Assembly (NCBI GenBank): GCA_022791315.1
Contig: JAAVYW010000061.1
Location: 1-64,000 of the forward strand
Direction of reading: 5' to 3'
Source: Oscillospiraceae bacterium
GTDB lineage: Bacteria > Bacillota > Clostridia > Oscillospirales > Ruminococcaceae
DNA length: 64,000 nt
The notes beneath the pieces were generated by a model. That model was not told where the DNA came from. It did no database searches and saw only the letters and a program-made list of their open reading frames with translations. The position numbers and the translations under genes are program-made. This document shows, in pieces, positions 58,496-64,000 of the stretch (its first letter is position 1; each line of letters starts with the position of its first letter).

Positions 58496-59488
58496 TTGCA
58501 CACCACGGCTACACCCCAGCAGCAGTCCTGGGCCCGGGCTGTCTGCGCCAGCGAGGGCCTGGGCCCTCTGCTGTCCCTGCGCCCTGTCCCCGGCGGCTAT
58601 CTCCACCAGATGCTACGGCTGGACACTGCCTCCGGCTCCTACGCCCTCAAGCTGCTAAACCCCCTCATCCTGCGCCGCCCCGGCGCGCTGCAAAACTTCG
58701 AGGAGGCCGAGCGCTTGGAGCGCCTGCTGGAAAAAGCAGGCCTCCCCATCGTCCCCGCCCTGGAACGGGAGGGACAAAAACGCCGTTCCTGCCAGGGCAA
58801 GGCGTTCTACCTCTTCCCCTGGGTGCAGGGTGCAGCCCTTCCCCCCTCCCAGGTCACAGAGGCCCACAGCCAAATCATGGGCGGCCTCTTAGCCCGCCTC
58901 CACAGCCTGGAACGCCGGGAGGGCCCTGCCCCCTCCCCCTCTCCCATCGCCTGGGAACCCTATCTCCCCCTTTTGCGGGAACAGTGTCCCTCCCTGGCCC
59001 AGCCCTTTGCCTCCCTCCTCCCCGCACTGGAGGAGCTCACCCAGTCCGCCCAGGCCGCTGCCCCCCAAATCCCCCCGGTGCAGTGCCTCTGTAACGGGGA
59101 TATGGACTGTAAAAACGTCCTTTGGCAGGGCCTCGCGCCCCGCGTCATCGATTTGGAGTGCCTCTGCCTGGACAACCCCTATCCCCAGCTCTTCTCCCTC
59201 CTGTTGGAGTGGTCGGGCCCCGATTGGAGCCCCGGCCTCATGGCGGCCTTTCTCAGGGCCTACCGGGCGGATGGAGGCCTGCTCCCCTCCCGCTGGGAGC
59301 CCCTCTACTATGCCAACACCAATATGCTGGGATGGCTGGAATACAACCTCAAACGTGCCCTGGGCTTAGAGTCCTCCGGGGAAACCGAGCGCAGCCTGGG
59401 CGTCTCCCAGTCCAAAAGCACCCTCGCCTGGCTGCGCCGCTACTGCGGGCGCCGGGAAGCGCTGTTGTCCTTCCTGAACTCCCTTTAA
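58496..59488 (+). CDS. CotS-like protein kinase-fold (APH family) protein
   Basis: The 330-residue protein has the aminoglycoside phosphotransferase/CotS fold. The N-lobe has GSYALKLLNPLI with the nucleotide-binding lysine; the catalytic loop is CNGDMDCKNVLW, in place of HGDxHxxN, and the metal motif is VIDLECL. CotS proteins are spore-coat kinases in Bacillus; other members phosphorylate small molecules. Start is a TTG at 58496 with GGAAGGGGG before it. It is followed 35 bases later by a glycoside hydrolase, so the pair may act on a sugar. Confidence 0.75.
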   Translation: MHTTATPQQQSWARAVCASEGLGPLLSLRPVPGGYLHQMLRLDTASGSYALKLLNPLILRRPGALQNFEEAERLERLLEKAGLPIVPALEREGQKRRSCQGKAFYLFPWVQGAALPPSQVTEAHSQIMGGLLARLHSLERREGPAPSPSPIAWEPYLPLLREQCPSLAQPFASLLPALEELTQSAQAAAPQIPPVQCLCNGDMDCKNVLWQGLAPRVIDLECLCLDNPYPQLFSLLLEWSGPDWSPGLMAAFLRAYRADGGLLPSRWEPLYYANTNMLGWLEYNLKRALGLESSGETERSLGVSQSKSTLAWLRRYCGRREALLSFLNSL

Positions 59489-59523
59489 CCCTCTCAACCC
59501 AACAAGCGAAAGGAGAATCCCTC

Positions 59524-62151
59524 ATGCAAAAGCACCCGATTTTCCCCTTCCTCTGGATGCGCGGGGAGGAAGAGACTGCCATTCGCGCAGAAATGGAGAA
59601 GATATACCGCTGCGGCATCCGCGGCGTCTGCGTAGAGGCCCGCCCCCATCCCGATTACTGCGGCCCCGGCTGGTGGCACGACTTGGACATTGTCCTGGAC
59701 GAGGCAGAAAAGCGGGGTATGGAGGTCTGGATTTTAGACGACAAGCACTTCCCCACCGGCTATGCCAATGGCATGATAGAGAAACACCCCGAGCACCGCA
59801 AATGGTTTTTGAACTACAATGTCTGCCCCCTCTTCGGCTCCTGCCCCGAGGTAACAGTGCCTATCTCCGATATGCTGGCCCCTGCCCGCGGCTTTGCCGA
59901 CCTGGGCAAGAAATTTGACCGGGAGGAGCAGGCCAACAACCAGCTGGTGGCCGTTGTCGCCGTCCAAACCGCCCCGGATAAGAAAATCCTGGAAGACACC
60001 CTCTGGGATGTCACCGACCGGGTCAAAGACGGCTGGCTCACCCTGCGCCTCCCCGGCGGCCAGTGGAAGCTCTACGTGATTTTCAAAACCCGTACCGACG
60101 GCGGCTACCAGTCCTATGTGAACTTCATGGACTTTGACAGCACCCACCTGCAAATCGAAGGGGTCTACGAGCCCCACTATGCCCGTTATCAGGAGAAATT
60201 CGGCAGCGTCATCAAGGGCTTTTTCTCCGATGAACCCCCCATTGGCAACCTGGACCTGTACGAGCCCGGCTGCGTGGTAGGGGAAAAGGACATGCCCATG
60301 CCCTGGAGCGACGAGCTCTCCTCCCTCCTCCAGCAGGACTACGGCGCGGAGTTCCGCAAAATGCTGGTCTACCTCTGGGCCTCGTCGGTGGAGATGCGCC
60401 GCTGCCCCAAGGTGCGCTATCAGTTCATGAACCATGTCTCCCGCCTCTACGAAAAGAATTTCAGCCGCCAGCTGGGCGACTGGTGCCGTGCCCACGGCGT
60501 GGAGTACATCGGCCACATTGTGGAGGATTTTAACGGCCACAGCCGCCTGGGTTCCGGTATCGCCCACTATTTCCGGGCCATGGCGGGCCAGGATATGGCC
60601 GGCATCGACGCCATCACCGACCAAATCGTCTTGGGCGCCCCCGACCTCTGCCGCTGGAACGGTATCACCGAAGACCCCGAGTTCTTCTTCTACGCCATGG
60701 GCAAGATGGGCTCCTCCTGCGGCCACCTGGACCCCCTGAAAAAGGGCCGCACCATGTGCGAGCTCTACGGCGCCTCCGGCTGGAAAACCGGGATGCGGGA
60801 TATGCGCTATCTCCTAGACCATCTCCTGGTGCAAGGGGTCAACCGCCTTGTCCCCCACGCCTTCTCCATGGCCGCCTATCCCGACCCCGACTGCCCGCCC
60901 CACTTCTATGCCCAGGGCAACAACCCCCTCTACCCCTACTTCTCCAAGCTGATGCAGTACGCCGGCCGGATGTGTTCCCTGCTCTCTGAGGGCCGCCACG
61001 TGGCAAAAGTGGCCCTGCTCTACGACGGCGAAGCCGACTGGTGCGGCCCCCGGATGCTCATGCAAAAGCCCGCCCGCGCCCTCACCCAGAACCAAATCGA
61101 CTTTGACATTGTCCCCCTGGACATGCTCCTGGCCCCCGAGGCCTACGGCGGCAGCATCGACAGCACCATCTGCCTCAACAACGAGGAATTCTCCTGCCTG
61201 GTGATTCCCTATCTCAGCCGCATCCCCAGCGAGCTGGTGGCCTTCCTGGCCGAGCATCCCGCCCTGCCCGCCTTCTTTGTGGACGCCCTCCCCGAATCCC
61301 CCCTGGAGGGCACGGACAAATCCCAGTGGGAGCTGCTGTGCGTCACCCGCCCGGCCATCCCCCTCTCCCGCCTAGGGGCCTCCCTGCGCTCCCAGGGCTT
61401 CTTTGAAGTGGAAGCCCACGGCGACTGTACCTCCCTGGCCTATTACCACTACCAAAAAGACCAGGACCTCTATTTCCTCCTCAACCAGTCGTCCGACAGC
61501 GCCGTCTGCTGCGCCCTCACCCTCCCAGGCGAAAAGCCCCTGTGGATTTACGACGCCATGGAAGATACCTTTGCCCCCGTCTCCCTTTCCGTGGGGAACG
61601 GCCGGCGCACCCTGGCGCTGGACTTGGCCCCCGGCCACTCCCTTCTGCTGTTGGAATCTCCCCCCGCCTCGGCCCGGCCCGCCCCTTCGCCCCTGCCTGA
61701 GTCCTGGCCTGTCCACGCAGTCCTCACCGGCTGGCAGGTGTCAAAAGCCCGTGCCATCGACTACCCGGCCTTTGACACCCCTGTCCCCATGGAAGTCCTA
61801 AAGCCCATCTCCCACACCCACCCCACCTTCAGCGGCATCATCCGATATGAGAAAACCCTGTCCCTCCCCCACTCCTTCTCCGCCGCCCGCCTCACCCTGG
61901 AAGAGGTCTACGACTCCGTCCGCCTCTGGGTCAACGGCGAAGATGCCGGGATGCAAATGCTCCCCCCCTTCTCCTTTGACCTCACAGGCCTGCTGCGCCA
62001 GGGGGAAAACACCCTGCGCATCGAAGTCTCCACCACCCTGGAACGGGAACAGGCGCTCTTCCCCCAATCCGGCTACTCCATGGGCTTCAGCTACCAAAAA
62101 CCCACCGGCCTCGCCGGCGCCGTCGTCCTGGAAACCGACAGCGTCTTCTAA
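59524..62151 (+). CDS. Large glycoside hydrolase-like protein
   Basis: The 875-residue protein has no signal peptide, so it seems to act in the cytosol. An N-terminal TIM-barrel region (IYRCGIRGVCVEARPHPDYC, MEVWILDDKHFPTGYANG, then GFFSDEPPIGN near residue 230, whose glutamate may be catalytic) extends to about 600. The C-terminal part is beta-rich with RLTLEEVYDSVRLWVNGEDA, a galactose-binding-type domain. This fits uncharacterised families near the GH2/GH106 groups; I cannot name the substrate. Confidence 0.75.
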   Translation: MQKHPIFPFLWMRGEEETAIRAEMEKIYRCGIRGVCVEARPHPDYCGPGWWHDLDIVLDEAEKRGMEVWILDDKHFPTGYANGMIEKHPEHRKWFLNYNVCPLFGSCPEVTVPISDMLAPARGFADLGKKFDREEQANNQLVAVVAVQTAPDKKILEDTLWDVTDRVKDGWLTLRLPGGQWKLYVIFKTRTDGGYQSYVNFMDFDSTHLQIEGVYEPHYARYQEKFGSVIKGFFSDEPPIGNLDLYEPGCVVGEKDMPMPWSDELSSLLQQDYGAEFRKMLVYLWASSVEMRRCPKVRYQFMNHVSRLYEKNFSRQLGDWCRAHGVEYIGHIVEDFNGHSRLGSGIAHYFRAMAGQDMAGIDAITDQIVLGAPDLCRWNGITEDPEFFFYAMGKMGSSCGHLDPLKKGRTMCELYGASGWKTGMRDMRYLLDHLLVQGVNRLVPHAFSMAAYPDPDCPPHFYAQGNNPLYPYFSKLMQYAGRMCSLLSEGRHVAKVALLYDGEADWCGPRMLMQKPARALTQNQIDFDIVPLDMLLAPEAYGGSIDSTICLNNEEFSCLVIPYLSRIPSELVAFLAEHPALPAFFVDALPESPLEGTDKSQWELLCVTRPAIPLSRLGASLRSQGFFEVEAHGDCTSLAYYHYQKDQDLYFLLNQSSDSAVCCALTLPGEKPLWIYDAMEDTFAPVSLSVGNGRRTLALDLAPGHSLLLLESPPASARPAPSPLPESWPVHAVLTGWQVSKARAIDYPAFDTPVPMEVLKPISHTHPTFSGIIRYEKTLSLPHSFSAARLTLEEVYDSVRLWVNGEDAGMQMLPPFSFDLTGLLRQGENTLRIEVSTTLEREQALFPQSGYSMGFSYQKPTGLAGAVVLETDSVF

Positions 62152-62159
62152 TCTCTGCC

Positions 62160-62333
62160 GCGCCATAGGCGAATTAAAGTTTCCGCCCGCCCTTTCCAAA
62201 GGGCAGCGAGCGAAATCCCCTCTTCTCCGGGGCGGCGAAAAGAACCAAACCAAAGCTGCCACCCAGCCAACAAGCTCCCCTCTATCGCCACCACTTTATG
62301 CCCCCTCGCCGCCTTTGCCAACGCAAACAGGCC
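62160..62333 (+). repeat. Dispersed modular repeat A, short copy 4
   Basis: Begins GCGCCATAGGCG, AAAGTTTCCG, then the GCAGCGAGCGAAATCCCCTC module, GGGGCGGCG and CCTCGCCGCCTTTGCCAACG, ending in CAAACAGGCC. The middle hairpins of other copies are missing. Confidence 0.75.
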
Positions 62334-62344
62334 CGCTTCCCACC

Positions 62345-62393
62345 AAAAAAGCACTTGAAAGCCCTCCCTGGGCCCTCAAGTGCTTTTTCTTCG
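62345..62393. terminator. Bidirectional terminator
   Basis: AAAAAGCACTTGA and TCAAGTGCTTTTT with a G/C-rich inner part. Confidence 0.8.
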
Positions 62394-62412
62394 CCGTCCC
62401 GCCCTTCACATT

Positions 62413-63216
62413 TCACAGCGTCCCGGCAATCTCGTCCAGTTCCCCCATGGAATACGCCCGCGTAAACCCCCGTCCCCTGGCATAGCGTGCCATCTGGTCG
62501 GCGTTTACACCGGTGCGGCAGAAAAAGACCAGCGGCCTCTCCCGCTCCTGCCCCTCCAACCACTCCGGGGCCTCCTCCATGGGCACGGAGCAGGCCCCCT
62601 CCCAGTGACCGGCAGGGGATTCCCCCAGGGCCCGCAGGTCAACCAGCAGCCCGCCCTGGGCCAGCAGCCCCGCCAGGTATTCCCTGGATACCCGGTACTG
62701 CGCCACCTTGTCCAGGGGAATCCGTTGCCCGCCCCCACCCCGCAGGCGGATGACAACCTCCCGCCCCTCCAGCCAGGCATCCTCCCCCTCCCCCGCCAAG
62801 TCCGTGATGCGCAGGCACCGGGGGCAGTCGGGCAGGGTGATGAGCTGGCGCCCGCAGAGCAAAAACACCTGGCCCTTCTCCCCGTCATAGAGAATCCGGG
62901 TGATGCGCCCCTGTGCCCGCCGCTCCCCCAAAAGGGGGTGCCTTGCCACCAGGTTCCGCTCCTCCCACACGCCCCCCAGCAGGGAGCTGAACACATGGGG
63001 CGCCCCCTCCCCATCCTGCCCGGCCAGCAAAAAGAGCCCGCCCGCCCTGGCCAACGCCGTAAAAGTGCAGGCGGGATAATACCCCGCGTACATTTTATTA
63101 AAGTCATAGGGCACAAAGCCCGCTTTTTCTTTGACAAAGAGCGCCCCGTCAGGGGAGCGGCCCAGCGTCGCCGAGCCGTCCTCCGCGGAGCAGATGTCTG
63201 TAAACCGTGTCTCCAT
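62413..63216 (-). CDS. Protein with C-terminal rhodanese domain
   Basis: The 267-residue protein has an unfamiliar beta-rich N-terminal part (residues 1-165; ITRILYDGEKGQVFLLCGRQ, RLRGGGGQRIPLDKVAQYRV) and a C-terminal rhodanese domain (LLAQGGLLVDLRALGES, then VFFCRTGVNADQMARYARGR) with active Cys in FCRTGVNA. Rhodanese domains move sulfane sulfur or bind substrates. It starts right after the GH3 stop (TAA-ATG), so translation is coupled, although the two functions seem unrelated. Confidence 0.7.
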   Translation of the reverse strand: METRFTDICSAEDGSATLGRSPDGALFVKEKAGFVPYDFNKMYAGYYPACTFTALARAGGLFLLAGQDGEGAPHVFSSLLGGVWEERNLVARHPLLGERRAQGRITRILYDGEKGQVFLLCGRQLITLPDCPRCLRITDLAGEGEDAWLEGREVVIRLRGGGGQRIPLDKVAQYRVSREYLAGLLAQGGLLVDLRALGESPAGHWEGACSVPMEEAPEWLEGQERERPLVFFCRTGVNADQMARYARGRGFTRAYSMGELDEIAGTL

Positions 63217-64000
63217 TTACCGCACAGCCACCGGCACCTTGGCGCACTTCGTCACGCCGTCATAGGGAAAGGACACCGTAATCGTAGCCGCGCCGGTGCC
63301 CTTGGCAACCACCTTGCCGTTCCCGTCCACAGTCGCCACTGCTTCGTCCGAGCTGGCAAACGCAGGCCGGTTTTCCCACGGGCAGAGATGGGTGGCGTCT
63401 TCCAGGGTGATAGAGGGCTTGATTTGGCTCTCCTCGCCCACATTCATGCAGTATTTGTCCGCAATGGCATAGACATTGCTCAGAGCAGCCTTCCATTCCC
63501 CGCTGACGGCGATTTCCGTCCGGCAGGGCAGGTCGGCCGAGCTGCCGCCCACTTCCACCGCATAGCGCCCGTTTTCCACTACCATCTTTTTCTTCAGGTT
63601 GTTCCAGAAGGTCACTTCCTTCAGCGCCACCGGGATTGTCACAGTCTTAGTCTCCCCGGCCGGGAGCTCCACCTTGGCAAACCCCTTGAGCTGCCTGGCC
63701 GGCTTGTTGTCATACTGCTTCTCCCCCATCAGCTTGGAGAAATACACCTCCACAATTTCCTTGCCGTCCCGGTCCCCGGTATTTGTCACATCCACCGACA
63801 CCATCACCGTGTCATTGGCGTCATACTCCGCCTTGTCCAGCTTCAGGTTGCTGTACTGGTAAGAGGTATAGCTCAGCCCATACCCAAAGGGGAAGAGCAC
63901 CGGCCCGTCAAAGTACATGTAGGTCCTGCCCTTTTTCGTCAGGGTATCCTGCTTTTTGATGCCGTAGTCGTTCACATGGGGCAGGTCCTCCATGTTCCGG
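63217..64000 (-). CDS. GH3 beta-glucosidase-like protein, C-terminal part
   Basis: The gene runs off the window; its N-terminus is missing. The visible part reads YMYFDGPVLFPFGYGLSYTS, the hallmark end of GH3 domain 2, then a fibronectin III-like domain (VSVDVTNTGDRDGKEIVEVY, PARQLKGFAKVELPAGETKT) and, at the end, a Big2-like domain (ASSDEAVATVDGNGKVVAKG, TGAATITVSF). GH3 enzymes release glucose or related sugars from beta-glucosides. The added Big2 domain suggests binding to cell wall or polysaccharide. Confidence 0.9.
   Translation of the reverse strand, partial: RNMEDLPHVNDYGIKKQDTLTKKGRTYMYFDGPVLFPFGYGLSYTSYQYSNLKLDKAEYDANDTVMVSVDVTNTGDRDGKEIVEVYFSKLMGEKQYDNKPARQLKGFAKVELPAGETKTVTIPVALKEVTFWNNLKKKMVVENGRYAVEVGGSSADLPCRTEIAVSGEWKAALSNVYAIADKYCMNVGEESQIKPSITLEDATHLCPWENRPAFASSDEAVATVDGNGKVVAKGTGAATITVSFPYDGVTKCAKVPVAVR

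Overview
The window comes from the chromosome of a GC-rich, spore-forming, anaerobic clostridium. An Oscillospiraceae-like Firmicute is my best guess, but the species cannot be fixed from this sequence. Supporting signs are Shine-Dalgarno sites of the AGGAGG type, BofA- and CotS-like sporulation genes, an IreB (UPF0297) protein, a complete Rnf ion-pumping complex, an orphan glycyl-radical-activase-like radical SAM enzyme and ferredoxin-fused oxidoreductases. No rRNA, tRNA or CRISPR array was recognised.

Layout. 1-7036: an HMA-fold protein, an RlmL-type RNA methyltransferase, small membrane proteins including a BofA homologue, an SPFH/ribbon-helix-helix pair behind a palindromic operator, a DUF3795 protein, and a two-gene sugar operon (Gfo/Idh/MocA dehydrogenase plus TIM-barrel isomerase). 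7040-12775: a four-gene MacB-like efflux operon (lipoprotein adaptor, FtsX permease, two ATPases, one carrying an AbrB-like tail). 13070-14098: an HxlR regulator divergent from a flavin reductase. 14197-19581: rnfCDGEAB on the minus strand, with hairpin-rich spacers around rnfA. 19886-21597: alanine racemase and a GyrI-like protein.

21671-36036 is the most unusual part: about 14.4 kb of head and contractile-tail genes in one minus-strand operon (terminases, portal, protease/scaffold, decoration protein, major capsid, connectors, tail terminator, sheath, tube, baseplate, short fibre). It has no integrase, repressor, replication, lysis or normal-length tape-measure gene. Every gene recognised is open, many starts and stops are coupled, and base composition looks like that of the host. 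It sits between ordinary host genes and fires divergently from ireB. I read it as a domesticated, PBSX-like or gene-transfer-agent-like particle operon, or a cleanly reduced prophage.

36269-64000: ireB, an aldo/keto reductase with ferredoxin domain, XRE regulators, GNAT acetyltransferases, a DegV gene with a disrupted 3' end, dGTPase, a second Gfo/Idh/MocA protein, two zinc-ribbon TM2 proteins, cupin, VanZ, aminopeptidase P, the radical SAM activase, aldose 1-epimerase, an AT-rich cassette of small DNA-binding proteins, glpP-glpK, an alkyltransferase-like protein, a DUF305 protein, a CotS-like kinase with a large glycoside hydrolase, and a rhodanese protein after a GH3 glucosidase that runs off the window.

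A dispersed, modular, hairpin-rich repeat (five copies, all in the same orientation) and a second short repeat that places a hairpin just before start codons punctuate the window, including inside the phage-derived operon and between glpP and glpK.
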